Assembly (NCBI RefSeq): GCF_910592395.1
Contig: NC_088324.1
Coordinates: 9,636,953 to 9,700,952, forward strand
Direction of reading: 5' to 3'
Length of the DNA stretch: 64,000 bases
DNA from: Lineus longissimus
Taxonomy: Eukaryota > Nemertea > Pilidiophora > Heteronemertea > Lineidae
The position numbers were made by a program, and so were the translations under genes. Below the pieces are notes generated by a model. It saw only the letters and a program-made list of their open reading frames with translations, was not told the DNA's origin and made no database searches. Below, in pieces: positions 10,683-23,400 of the stretch. Numbering within the stretch: the first letter of the stretch is position 1; each line of letters opens with the position of its first letter.

Positions 10683-12012
10683 GTGCAGTCACATCCAGTC
10701 CAATAGCATGGCAAATATCACACCAAATGGTCTCAAGTCCAACAGATGGGATACTGTCACATCCAGTCCAACAGTAGAGATAATGGCGCCTCCAGTCGTA
10801 AAGATGGGATACTGTCACAACAGTAGAGAAATTGGCGCCTCCAGTCCAACAGAAGAGATATTGTCGCCTCAAGTCCTACATATGGGATACTGCCACATGC
10901 AGTCCAACAGAAGAGATATTGTCGCCTCAAGTCCTACATATGGGATACTGCCACATGCAGTCCAACAGAAGAGATATTGTCGCCTCAAGTCCTACAGATG
11001 GGATACTGTCACATCCAGTCCAACAGAAGAGATATTGTCGCCTCAAGTCCTACAGATGGGATACTGCCACATGCAGTCCAACAGAAGAGATATTGTCGCC
11101 TCAAGTCCAACAGATGGGATACTGCCACATGCAGTCCAACAGAAGAGATATTGTCGCCTCAAGTCCTACAGATGGGATACTGCCACATGCAGTCCAACAG
11201 AAGAGATATTGTCGCCTCAAGTCCTACAGATGGGATACTGCCACATCCAGTCCAACAGAAGAGATATTGTCGCCTCCAGTCCTACAGATGGGATACTGCC
11301 ACATCCAGTCCAACTGTAGATATATTGTCGCCTCCAGTCGTAAAGATGGGATACTGCCACAAGCAGTCCAACAGAAGAGATATTGTCGCCTCCAGTCCTA
11401 CAGATGGGATACTGTCACATCCAGTCCAACAGTAGAGATATTGTCGCCTCCAGTCGTAAAGATGGGACACTGCCACAAGCAGTCCAACAGAAGAGATATT
11501 GTCACCTCCAGTCCTACAGATGGGATACTGCCACAAGCAGTCCAACAGTAGAGATATTGTCACCTCCAGTCCTACAGATGGGACACTGCCACAAGCAGTC
11601 CAACAGTAGAGATATTGTCACCTCCAGTCCTACAGATGGGATACTGCCACAAGCAGTCCAACAGTAGAGATATTGTCACCTCCAGTCCTACAGATGGGAC
11701 ACTGCCACATGCAGTCCAACAGAAGAGATATTGTCACCTCCAGTCCTACAGATGGGACACTGCCACAAGCAGTCCAACAGTAGAGATATTGTCGCCTCCA
11801 GTCCTACAGATGGGATACTGTCACACGCCGGCCAACAGTAGAGATATTGTCACCTCCAGTCCTACAGATGGGATACTGTCACATGCAGTCCAACAGAAGA
11901 GATATTGTCGCCTCCAGTCCTACAGATGGGATACTGTCACATGCAGTCCAACAGAAGAGATATTGTCGCCTCCAGTCCTACAGATGGGATACTGCCACAT
12001 GCAGTCCAACAG
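10683..12012 (+). repeat. Minisatellite: 58-bp dimer of a 29-bp unit, about 23 copies
   Basis: The period is 58 bp, made of two related 29-bp halves that start cctacagatgggatactgcc and ccaacagaagagatattgtc and end in ..cagt or ..aagt. Variants switch in blocks along the array: gcctcaagt dominates before ~11270, gcctccagt and cacctccagt after it, and catgcagt alternates with caagcagt. Because 58 is not a multiple of 3, the open frames cycle through all three plus-strand frames with no stop for long stretches. This explains the long repetitive open frames, which I do not call genes. Confidence 0.95.
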
Positions 12013-13126
12013 CAGATAATTATATTGTCGCCAACATGTCACTGGCTCATGCAGTCCCGACAGTAGGGACACCGTCGCTTCGAGTCAAGCAGTAGGTGAT
12101 ATTGTCACCTCCTTGTCAGTCCCATAGAAGGAAGGCATAGTCCCAACCTGAGATTCATGTCGTGATAGAACCATCACAGCTAACCTATAATATGGACAAT
12201 AGTCACAACCTGATATATGATGATACCGTACAGGATATTTATGTCACCCATACTCCCAGGAGACACCTGAGACCAACAGAGACACAGGAGGAGGGTCATC
12301 CCCCAAACCTACTATCTTCCCGGTCCGCAAGCCAACATCATTCATAATCGCCCGCGTTTATGAACTTGCCGAGGGTCACATGATCTTGCATAAATTAGCG
12401 ATGCAAATCTCCCTCACGTGGAAATAAGAGCTCAATAGCAACCCCCCCCCCCCCGCGATCGACTTAAACCCGTAATAGAATAGTATTTTACGTGTGTTGT
12501 CAGTGGGGTGGGGGGTTTGTAAGTCGATTGGGGTTTAGGTGCGTGTGTGTGTGGGGGGGGGGGGGGGGGGGGGGGCTATTGAGCGCCTACTCATACTGTC
12601 GCGTTTTATGCTTCACTAAACATTGGCGTCGGACACTGTTGCCTCGAATCTCGGCTGTTACAATAATGGTTAATAATCCGCGGATAACAGCCGCTCGAAT
12701 CTGGGCCGCGTGAAGAATACTTGATATAGAACAAACCAAACTGTAAATTTGGTGCAGTTTGAGATTTTCGGGTAAGTTTTCTCGCCTAGACGTTCCAAGG
12801 CGATTCTATGTTCGTTATTTTCCTTTTGATTCTTTGCTATACTGTAATTTCGTGACCATTTTGTGATCAGCAGTAGTTGAGTCACATTCCGCGCATTGAC
12901 TCCCCTTGGATATTTTATGTATCACACACATTATGTTCATGACGCAGTTCTGCGTGGAGCGTGCTTTATATGGAAAAACCATTGGGATTCCCCTAGTTCC
13001 ACCCTGAGCACAGGCACGTGAAAATAAGAGCTCAATACCTCCTAAATCGACTGACAAACCCTCCTCCCCCACTGCATCCTGAGCTTCAGGTTTTTGATAC
13101 TCCTACGAGGTGCCGAGGATGCCCCA
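12013..13126. other. Intergenic DNA with homopolymer tracts
   Basis: No gene is supported. A C-tract (12442-12454) and a long G-tract (about 12553-12576) lie about 100 bp apart, each beside a gagctcaatag / ctattgag motif and an atcgactta / aagtcgat motif in opposite orientation, forming a degenerate inverted pair. A further similar piece (gagctcaatacctcctaaat) starts at 13028. Confidence 0.45.
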
Positions 13127-13186
13127 CTGACACTATAGATTCATGCACTTGATTGGGAACAACGTTTACATAACGTAGTGACTTGA

Positions 13187-13425
13187 CTGCAGGATCCCTT
13201 ACAAAACATTTTTATTCAGTGAAACCATCGGAACGAGTTTACAATCCCCGATCACACCCAAAAAAAGGTCATCGGTTGACTAACCAAGCACCACCGTCAA
13301 TGGATTTATAGTTGAATGCGATCAAACTACGTCATTTCCGATCGGGGATTCTAAAGTTTAGCCAAACCATCATGTCAAGGGTTAGGGTTAGGGTTAGGGT
13401 TATACTTTTTGTAAGGGATCTGCAG
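13187..13425. mobile_element. 239-bp MITE containing an internal telomere-like tract
   Basis: The ends ctgcaggatcccttacaaaa and ttttgtaagggatctgcag are inverse complements apart from one base. Further inside, aatccccgatc (about 13242) is mirrored by gatcggggatt (about 13340). About four TTAGGG units occupy 13378-13402. No clear target duplication was found. Confidence 0.6.
13378..13402 (+). repeat. Interstitial telomeric repeat (TTAGGG)~4
   Basis: agggttagggttagggttag followed by ggtta: four uninterrupted units of the metazoan telomere hexamer, inside the small inverted-repeat element. Confidence 0.85.
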
Positions 13426-15950
13426 TAGTGCCGGGACGACTTGAGTGCCGTGACTGTTGGCCGTCGTCACGTCACCATGCATTTTACATTACTGTAACGT
13501 GACGAGACGCGAAGTTTTCGTAAGCGTTGGTCCCAATCAAGGGGCATGGCGATTTAGCGGATTCTGCGGAATCTGGTCTGCAGCGGATTGGTATCCGGTC
13601 GTTTCGCTCCCTGACGTTTCCGCCCCCAGCATTTTCGCCCCCAAACTTAGCCTAATACCATTAAGCCCCACGTGGTGGCACTGAAGGTGGCCGCTGCCGT
13701 GATGTAATGTAATCAAGCTAAATCAAGAGAGTGTCTGAGAGTCACTCTACCCAAAAATTAGTCGTTTCGCCTCCTAGGACTTGGGGTGGTTTTAGGATCG
13801 TTGCCAGGATCTCGGGCTTGTCACCTGTCATCGCATGATCTTGCTGGCTGTTTGGTCATGAAGAGTGGGCTTACTGGACTTTGCGCAATATTTCGCCAAA
13901 AAAGTATTCTACGCAACGGTCCCTAGGTGACTTTTCCTATTCATAATACACAGCCTGTCCATACTATATACTAGATCGTGGTTACATGGGGAGTAATCGT
14001 TGTAAAATTAGGCCAAACGCAAAGACAGTTAACTCGGGTACCACTATGTTTACGATGCGAACAAGCCGTGTAAAGTCATTATCAGCATTTTTTTCATTGA
14101 AAATTTGCGGGTACAGCGTCACAGGGAGCAGCATTGATTGAACGGTAAACAGGTTCACATCATATTCAGACAACGGCTTGTAACGGCCATACAGGAAACG
14201 ATTCGTATCAAAAACCGACAATCACAACTGTTCGCTTGCTGAGAGTACAATGTATACATTACGCGCATACATTACATTCAGACATTTGAGCTTCCAAGCT
14301 TTGAGAAATAACAGGTCATGTGCGAATTTGGCATGTAATTTTGGTAATTTACGTGAGTACATTTTCAACCCCGAAATGTGTGAAGTGAAGTTATGCTTTT
14401 ATTTAGTAAAAATCGGTAGGCATGTCCAACAAGACATGTGTCTCAGCTGCCTGGGTGGGTGCGGGTCATCACGTACCGGGGTAAAACATAATGGTCGCTC
14501 CCCCATTTCGCTTGTTTCGTTTCGTTGCGCAAAGTCCAGTAAGCCTCAAGAGTGGGATGATTGACTGGGTGGACGTTTTAGAAAAATCTTTTATTTATTA
14601 TCATGAGAGTGGGAAATTCTCTGTTTAAACTGATTTGTCATCTGGGAGTCCTGGACATCATCAGACATCATGTGACTTGAATATCTTAATGATGGATCAT
14701 CAAGGCAATCGAATGTTGCTCGTGCACAATTTTGCGATGTTGTAAAATAAAGAGAGGCGTGTCAACCAGGCCAGTGTAGAAGTTTAAAATGTCCCCTGGA
14801 AAAAGTGTCCGTCCCTATTGTATTCTGCACGATATTAACAAATTAACGAATGAGCGAAAATGACGTGTTTTTCGGGTGCGTAACGACTTACACGATTACG
14901 GGCCAACTCGGCCTACTACCAACTCGGCCTGGGTTATAGATCACGATCAATGGTCTCATTAGGGAGTGTTTTTTTTATTCATGCGCCCCCCCCCCTCACC
15001 GTAGTTCCTAAAATCATTGATTTCTCGGTCCTTACAGTATGTCGGTGTTGATTCAGCAGTTGTTTTGGCAAAGACATGTTTTTTTTGGAGTTTCTGAAAC
15101 CTAGAGCGCTACTCAATAGGCGGCTAACAAGAAACTACGCATTTATACTGTTGTTGCCGATGTATGTGTACACTAAACTTGGGATGTGCGTCGGCCCCGT
15201 GTTGAAATGCCGTCCAGTGCCAGTTGGTGCGTTTTTCGCTGATTTATGCAAAATTCAACATATCTCAAAAGTTCAATGGTTGACCCTCGATTTTTTTTTA
15301 TTTTTGTGTAGCGTAAGCAACTGTCTTTCATGGGAGAATGGTCACTGTAAGAATTATTCAGGAAGAAATGTATAATATTTGGGGTTTTTCGTGATTGTCC
15401 GGCCCAATTGGCAATATTGCCATTTGGGATGGTGAACAGAGCTAGGAGCAAATGTGACGCTTATGATTTATTTAAATAAATAAAATGCCCGATTTAACAT
15501 CCTGCAGAATCAGGGGAATCGGGTGTTTCCAGTGATATACGACACAAATGGGTTGTCCTCATGCATTCACTTTGGAAACGCATTTTAAAATAGATGTTAC
15601 GTCCTGTTAATGGGGCACGTCATCATCGCGTACATTTGGGAAAAACTCCCTAACGAGACCAATGTGGAAATCGTCCGATAATAGAATGCAGACATTTTTT
15701 TCATGCATGTTGGGGTTTTTCCGAAATGCTTGATAATCTTAGCGGTTTAGACAATTTAACAGTTATCGAATATTACATATATTTATTATAAGGATAATTT
15801 ATCATAATTAATAATAATATCGATATTCTCGAGCTGTTTTTATGCTGATTCCGCCCAGATTCCGCAGGTTCTGCAGAATCCGCAGGTTCCGCAGAATCCG
15901 CAGGATCCGCTAAATCGCCATGCCCCCAATCAAGTGCATGGATCTATAGT

Positions 15951-15993
15951 GACAACATATAAGAATTCAGAATCTAAATTCTTATATGTTGTC
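15951..15993. repeat. Perfect 17-bp-stem hairpin
   Basis: gacaacatataagaatt (15951-15967) and aattcttatatgttgtc (15977-15993) are exact inverse complements separated by 9 bases. It abuts the right end of the 13127-15953 inverted pair and a G-rich run. Confidence 0.7.
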
Positions 15994-16890
15994 AGTAGGG
16001 GGCGGGGGGGGGGGGTTGTCAGTCATCACACGATTTGAGGTATGTTAATGTTGAACTCTTCTTTCCACCTGCCGTGTCACAGCGTGTGTCCCGAGATCAG
16101 GTTTTTATACTCCTACCTCGTAAACAAAACCCTGAGAAAAACCAGTACAATCTGCAGGGAAGGGTGGTTATAGGCTCGATCCGCGACGCTGTACATCGAG
16201 CCTATGGACTACCTCGAAAAAAGCCAGGAATTCCAGCCCAAACGCATTAATGCTTTAACCATGATGAAAAACAGGAAAACCCCTCGCCCTCGGTGTAAAA
16301 AGAGTTTGACGTCACAAGGCTAGCCAACCAATCGGGCCATTGTTTCGTCAACCAATCATTTTCGTACCTCGCACTTCGTCCCTTTCCCGACCCGAAATTC
16401 AGCAAATGGCCTTCGAACTCGATCTTAAAAGTGTATTTCGCACGACTAGCGATTCAGCCTATGATTCACTTTTTCCGGGCGGTAAAATAAAATGTAGTCC
16501 CTACCTAATTCCTGTTCAAAAGTCTGGCGCAGATCAGTTACTCTAAGGATGAACATATTGACAATAGGGACCACAATATGACACTTAAGAAGCTGGCCCG
16601 GAAGTGGCGATGGTACGTTTTAGACAATGGGAGATTGCTAAAATGTGGAATCTACCAACTGGCGCTGTTACATCGATGTTACAGCATTTAAATGTAGAAC
16701 ATTTTACTATGTATTGACATAATTTTCACAGGGGTTTCGCGCCATCGAAGAAATGTTGTGCTTAATGATATAGTACAAGCTCCAGACAGTCTGTTGCAAG
16801 TTACTTCGACATGCCGTGCTTGACACATGCACTTAGCAAGGGACTATATCAAGCACAGTTTTCATGTTGTACTGGGAATGAACTTTTGAA
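15994..16890. other. Probable 5' flank of the TRAF gene
   Basis: No coding exon was recognised. It contains a G tract near 16002-16015, a reverse fragment of the 'ctgatctcaggatg' repeat near 16098, and the CRE/CCAAT cluster listed separately. A donor-like gcg/gtaaaa near 16482 could end a non-coding first exon. Confidence 0.35.
16307..16356 (+). promoter_or_regulatory. Candidate promoter of the TRAF gene (CRE plus two CCAAT boxes)
   Basis: A perfect CRE palindrome tgacgtca (16307-16314) is followed by ccaat motifs at 16328-16332 and 16352-16356 on the plus strand. The cluster lies 1.1 kb before the first TRAF coding exon. That exon starts at a splice acceptor (ttttcag at about 17450), so an untranslated upstream exon is required. 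This is inference from motif spacing only. Confidence 0.3.
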
Positions 16891-17285
16891 CGGCGTTGCG
16901 AAAACACGGAACGGAACGGAACGGAATAATGTTACGGAATAGGGTGAAAATCCGGTCTGAAGTTTATAACTACGTAAAAAGGCAAGGTTGAGCACTTAGA
17001 GGGAGTCCGGAGATGACTTTGCCAGGCCCACATTGTTCTACTCTAGCTCTGGTGCTACATAGCCAAGAAAAGTGTGATGAAACACAACAAACGTTGACCA
17101 AAGTTATAATTTTGTTGTGTTTTCATCAATCTTGAAGACAATTTTCAGTTTTTTGGGCGCTTAGCACCGGGCCATCACCCGGGGTTTACTGTAACGACAA
17201 CAACAACTGGCATGATCATTACGGGGCGTCTGCAGACCATATTCCGTAACATTATTCCGTTCCGTTCCGTGTTTTCGCAACGCCG
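16891..17285. mobile_element. 395-bp MITE with ~45-50-bp TIRs and 9-bp target duplication
   Basis: The left end starts cggcgttgcgaaaacacgga and runs through acgga pentamers to ataatgttacggaat (16940). The right end (17241-17285) is its exact inverse except for one fewer acgga pentamer. The 9-bp direct repeat acttttgaa flanks it exactly (16882-16890 and 17286-17294). Long TIRs with a 9-bp duplication fit a Mutator-like (MULE) non-autonomous element. It has no coding capacity and lies just upstream of the first TRAF coding exon. Confidence 0.88.
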
Positions 17286-17468
17286 ACTTTTGAATGGATA
17301 AAACACTGGGACATGACGTTACCATCAATTTGAGATAGGCCTATGGTTTTCTTCTTGGCCAATCGAGATAAAAATTGTTCATTATCAAGTTATTTCTATT
17401 AGTTTGTGTGTCCATATGCTCATCTACTCATAATTTTTTTGGTTTTCAGGAGATCTATTTTAAAAGGA

Positions 17469-20400
17469 ATGGCCCAACCGCCTGAAGTGGGCTATGAAAG
17501 GAACATCTTCATCGACCATGTAGACGAGAAGTTCCTTTGTGCTGAGTGCAGCCTGGTCCTACGACTACCAAGACAAAGCCAATGTGGACATCGCTTTTGT
17601 CTCAACTGTGCCACTCGAGCTTCTGGGTATGTATTGCGCGTAAATGTTCAGCATCAGCAAATGGGAAGGCCGATAAAAAGTTATCATTCAGAAACTATGT
17701 AGAAAGAGATGAATAAAATTGCATTTAAAATTTACGCATCCATGAATATCCAATCACAAAGGCCAGGGTACTAAGTACATTAATGACATTTATATTTCTA
17801 CTTAGCGAGTAAAATCTGTACCAAAAATGGTGTAAGGCCCTATATGAACTCCTTATGCTTTCACCTCCTCAGCACTTTGCACTTTTTTCGTCAGTCTGAT
17901 GATCTCGTACAGTGTTCTCCACAGGGTTTTCTCAAGGTAGGGTGATACCCTTGATTTTCATGACGTTTTACCAGTGTGCAACACAAGGTAGGGTGGCCAG
18001 CAATTTAAGGTAGGGTGGCCCTATAGGAACCCTCTACAAAGTTCTAGAGCAAGGTAGCGTGGCTCTTCCAAGGTAGGGTGGTAAGCTGCCAAGGTAGGGT
18101 GGGCCACCCTGACAAATAGCCTTGTGGAGAACACTGCTCGTATGAGTCATTGTCAAAAAGGTAACTTTTTGGTCTGCCTCTGACTGTGAGTGTTGGGTTT
18201 CTTTGGCTGAGAGGTGGTCAGGCCTAACCAGTGCCGACCAGAGTGAAATGTATCCGTGGTAGATATTGACCATCTGGACTAGACTGATTCTACGACATTG
18301 TTTTTTTAACACTACAATACCTCATCAAAAAGATTGCAATAAGCGTACTGTACTGTACTCTTCTGTCATGTGTAGGCCTACTGTACATGTACTGCATGAT
18401 TTAAAAACAGACTGGCATTTAATTAACGTATTTCAGAAACACCTGTAAGGCATGTCGTGCAGAAGGAGCTGTTGCCGAATACAGTTCAATAAATCCGTCG
18501 CAGGTGCGTAAAGTCTTTGAAAAATCATTGGAATTGGTCTCTCTTTTTTATTTTATCGGTAAATGTTTTTTAAAAATGTTCTTTCTTTTCTTGTCTTGTT
18601 ATATTCTCTACTAAAAAATAAAATTTGTTTGGTTTCCTGTGTATAAATCCCATCTGACTATAAATTTAAAACTTGATGTCAGTTACATCAAGAAACCCTC
18701 ACTGTGTGATTCTCAAAGGTGCATCATTGATCGATGTGATCAAGATTGACATGGAGGGTATAACATACCTTTACCTAGTTTCCAAGGTCAGGAAGGTCAA
18801 ACTACTATTTGTCTGAGATTCTTCAAATTTTATATGGAGACACCTATTGGGCATCTGTACAAGTTGACCAAATTTAGGTCAATTGTGACCTAGTTTATCA
18901 AGTTCAAAGAGGTCAAACTCTAAAAGAGAGACCAATTTGGTGTTATTTTTCTCAGATGGCCATGATCGATGGTGATGTGTATTTAAATGTTGGCTCCTTA
19001 TTTCAATGCTATGGATGTTTTTGCATGAAACATACCTGCTTGAAAAATAGGTAAATTACCACAACGTCCCCATAATGCTTATTCTATACTGGTAGTTTTA
19101 TCTATTATAGACCTAGCACTTAAAGAAAACATCATTTTGATGGACTCCTTCCTTATATCAAAGAGCATTCCAAACCCAATGAACCCTAACATTGCTTCAA
19201 TAGCTTCCCACATCTTGTGTGAACTTCTTACATCTCTGCCCAGCCATGCATTCCAACAGGTTCTAAAGCTGGTTTCAACTTCGGGGCAAAGAGGACTGGA
19301 AGTGTGTCACAACTGTGTGCCTCCTTCATGCTTGTTTTTCAAAATCGGTCAGTCCTTAATCACAAGCAAAACACAGCTACAGTGGTGAGTTTTTAATAGC
19401 AGGCTGGCAGTTCTCACATTGATCGTGATGATTGCAAACTCGTGTCACAAGGCATACCCTATCTCCGGACATAATCACAAGTGTTTCTCCAGTGGCATAA
19501 GTAAGATTAGAACCACGTGACATGCAACGTGCGATTGCCAGAATGTCTCCATTTCATTCTGTAAGGAATTGGATATACCATGAATACTGTGGTTTTTATA
19601 ACCTCTTCATTTGCTGCATGCACTCAGACTTCCTGCTTGAATGCAGCGCTGCAGCTATCTTGTATGCTGAAGATCATCTTTTGTTTCGCGTGGCTGGTGT
19701 CTCAGGTAAAAAGCCTTTAGCTGGATTAGAGTAGCATACCTCTTTCTAATGAATGTTTGAGGTAGTGCCGCTTATTGTAGCCCCTTTGCAGCATTTTAGA
19801 AATATAGTGGCAAAATTAGCACAGCTTATGATTTCAATGCAACACCATAACTCACCAAAAATCTCACCTTTTCCTAAATTTGTGCACAGTTGACAAATGA
19901 CACAGACACAAGGGCGCACACATGAAGCATGCCACTGCATAGTGGTCGATAATTGTTATTCATCACTTGGTGGTCATCTCACTGGTGAGGGGTACAAATC
20001 ACCACCGACCTGTACTGCACACAACGATATTCACACCGGGCGCTGCTTTTTATAGGGCAGAATTAACGATTATTAACAATGAACAATTACTAACGTATAA
20101 ATTATATGCATCTATTTCAAATAACTAACTCATAGAAATAGGAAGAAAAAAATTGTCAAAGCATGTACTTTCTATGATCAAAATGTTTGCCTGTGTATGA
20201 CCCTGTGGAATGTGGGGCGTACATTGTAAATAGTGCATGGAAAAAGAAACTAAATTTATTTACGAATACTAGTCAGAATGAAAGTAACTCTCACTGATGA
20301 GGGCAATTTTGCTTCTGCTGCTGTTCATAAACCATCTGTAACAGCTGTTGTTATTGTCTGTTGTTATTGTGATGTAAGCTCCAAAATATTTGCATTCGTG

Positions 20401-23400
20401 TGCCTTTTATTTTCCCTTTAACAGATAATCACAAAAATTGATACATTCACAATCCACAAAGTTGTTGTAAACTCCATTTGAAATACCTCTCACCAGAGTT
20501 TCTCTACTGGAATGTTGACGAGAGTGTAAGCATTGGTGTTTTCATTTTCATTTTCTTAAATTATTAGGGGCCATCCATTTAGTACGTACGCACGAAAAGC
20601 CTGATTTTTGGACTCCCCGTAGGCACGCTGTACGTTTTGTTAGTACCCCCTCCTCCCTTGAGTAGGTATGCAGTGCGACTCCTACCAGTGTGGTATTAGG
20701 ACTTTTACTTTATTATGTCCGATGTGTCTGAGCGTCGGCCGGCATCTATTGTCGTCAGTCAAATTGGAATTGTACTTTAGCTTTGACTCCCTCTCCCTTC
20801 CCTGTCCATATTAGCACAAACTGATCACTCTGTGTGCACATACTAAACCTTTCATAACACAGCTATAGGGTGTTCAGCCCACTGTCAATAGTGTTCACAC
20901 GTTTTGCTGAGGTGATTCCCCACAAAATTCCCAACTGAAAAACCCTGATAAGTATTCTGAAATGTCGTCCGAAATTAAGGAAATAATGTGCTTGCCTTGT
21001 GAGTTCTTGGTAGAGGGATAGTAGTTGGCTTGTGACTGTAAATAAAGATGATGTCAACTTGTGGCAGGATAGTCTGGAATTTGGAATCAATACAGGTGAT
21101 TCATCCTGTATTGATTCCAAATTCCAGACTATCAGTCCGAAAAAATAATAACAAGTAAATAAATGTATTGGGCATTTGAATGTGTTGGGGATTTTCTACA
21201 TGGTTAATGCATGTGGGTGATGATCACGAGCATATGAGCAAGGCATTGGTACACAAGTAAATTGGCATAAAATCTTGTAGGCCTCAGGGGTGCTGTAATT
21301 TTTTTTTAGTTTTTGAAATTAAAAAATTGTTTCCACTATTCTGTAACATGTCAGTCCTGCTGGAAACCATTTTTGTATGAAAAAACCAACATATGTATCT
21401 CATGCCCAAGTTGTCTCTGTTGAGCCATTTCCCCTCCGCTGGACCGGGTTGGCAGCATTCTAACACCAAAGTCCAAATTTAGACAGCCTGTAATTAGTAA
21501 ACTGTCTAATTGGATCACTTCAATGATTATTTTTACACGTATTATAATTTCATACAAGATCCACGATGAATACACTGGCAAATTCTCCAGTTTCACTGTT
21601 GTTTTGAGGTTTCCAGCAGGTCCAGAAAATTTTATCAATGTACCGTTTTCAATTTTCATTAAAAAAGTTTGTTCTCTCAGATGTTCCCTGATCGAGCAGT
21701 TGAAAAAGAAATACAACAAAAGAAAGTGAAATGTCCCAACCAAGGCTGCATATTTCAGGGTATCTGCAGGGGATATGACGTAAGTAGAACAGTTCTCTAA
21801 CATTGTACCATGTTGTTTGAGTTTAGTGTGAGAATCAGTTGCAGGATACATGTACTTATAAAGCGACTTTCCAAAGCCTGATCAAGGCGATGTCCTTTGT
21901 TCATAGTAAAGCAGTCAAAATAATTTGGTCCAGGTCTGTTTAAAATCTTGTATGCCATGAGCAACACCTTGTAGTGGATCCTGACCCAGCTGGTCATTCG
22001 TTATGGTCTCAGGCCTGAAGTGCACCCCATTTCTTGCTGCAGGAACATGAACAACAGTGTCGCTTCAAACCTGCAATCTGCCGTCGTTGTGAAAACTCTG
22101 TTCCCGAATCGATGCTAGAGGAACACATGAAAACAGATTGCCCTGAACGCATTATCAAGTGCCGCTTCTGTCAACAGAGTTTCAGGAATATAGACAAAGA
22201 AGTAAGAGTTTGGCCTTCCCGATAAGATATTTTTCAAGGCCCGGGCCTGAATTTTCATTTCTCAGTGTCTGTTACTGTTTGTAATGAGCATGGTAAAATC
22301 TCCATAGTATTTGAACACGGATAGAAAAGCTGCTGTCGATGCACCGAGGAAATACGCCGACCCTGTATGTGTGCACCTGGAGGGGAGATTTGACTCCAGC
22401 AGCCCTTTTTAAGGGGCCACAGGTCATGCACACACTTATGCGTAGGCTTGTAGATATATCTGCTCTCCTCTATTTTATTAGCAACACAACTACAGTTGTC
22501 CCAAGTTTCCCTTACGCTGTGGGGGCTGTGAAAAGACCAAGATCCCCCGTGACGTTGTAAGTATGTTAGTGGGCAATGAATGATAATCATTGGTGCATCC
22601 AGATCTACTTGACATTTGCACCTCGTCACCTGCCCAAGCGACTGTGATCACAATGAAAGTAGACCGCCCTCTCTGTACATACTCGTATAGATGACAAGAC
22701 ATAATACATTACATCCAAAGTGTAGACTCTGTTTTGTCTGTGTCGCTTTGTAGGATATGTAAATTCAGGGAAAAGTGTATTGTGAATGTACGGTATCATT
22801 TAAAGAAACAAAACATAAATTAAAGTACTGCGATCTCTTCAGTTTTTGGCTCACTGTAGGGGAGTCTATACGATACCGCAGTGTCTGTCGTCCGTCGTCG
22901 TCGTCGTCGTTGTCGTCGTCGTCGTCCGTCGTATCCTAGTTCAAAAACAGTGGCACGTTTTTTAACCGCTAGGCCTATGAACTTAAAACTTTGTACACAT
23001 GACCCCCTGGGTCAGATGACCCGTGACACTAAATTTCTGTCCGATCTGATTCTCTACTTGGCCACCAGTGGGCCAAATGTGGATATCTAAAAAGTGTGAT
23101 ATCTCGCTTATTAGTGACTTGTTTTCGATAAAACTTTTGTGGTAGGTGCTCATAGCAAGGATACATCATATATCTTACGGGTTTTTAATTTGATCTACTT
23201 TTCAAGGTCGCAGAGGTCAAATGGCGTGAATTGGCCGTTTGAGTGTAACTATGGCACGTTTCTCAACCACCAAAGCTATGAGCTTGAAACTCGGTACATA
23301 TAACCCCCTATATCAGATAACCTCTGGTGCTGAATTTCAGCCTGATCTGATTCTTGACTTTGCCACCAGGGGGCCAAAACAGAAAAGGTAAGAAGTGCAA

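Larger units (their letters stand above)
13127..15953. repeat. Inverted pair of ~26-bp ends enclosing 2.8 kb
   Basis: actatagattcatgcacttg (about 13128) recurs inverted as caagtgcatggatctatagt at 15931-15950. A second inverted pair lies inside on the left: aatcaaggggcatggcgatt at about 13534 with following agcggattctgcggaatctg, against the mirror at 15858-15935. The layout suggests a composite or rearranged DNA transposon. The interior (13.6-15.8 kb) has no recognisable coding sequence. Confidence 0.35.

Noticed and set aside
10683-12012. CRISPR-like array of 29-bp units
   Set aside because: The units are contiguous and both halves of each 58-bp period are related repeats. There are no unique spacers, and the window is eukaryotic. 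It is a minisatellite.
10576-12095. Long open frames of 134-247 codons with MGYCHMQSNRRDI-type repeats
   Set aside because: They arise because a stop-free 58-bp unit rotates through the three frames. There is no start context, splice sites or consistent frame.
13982-14221. 79-codon minus-strand frame with mixed composition
   Set aside because: No motif, splice context or neighbouring exon supports it. It is within the size expected by chance in this stretch.
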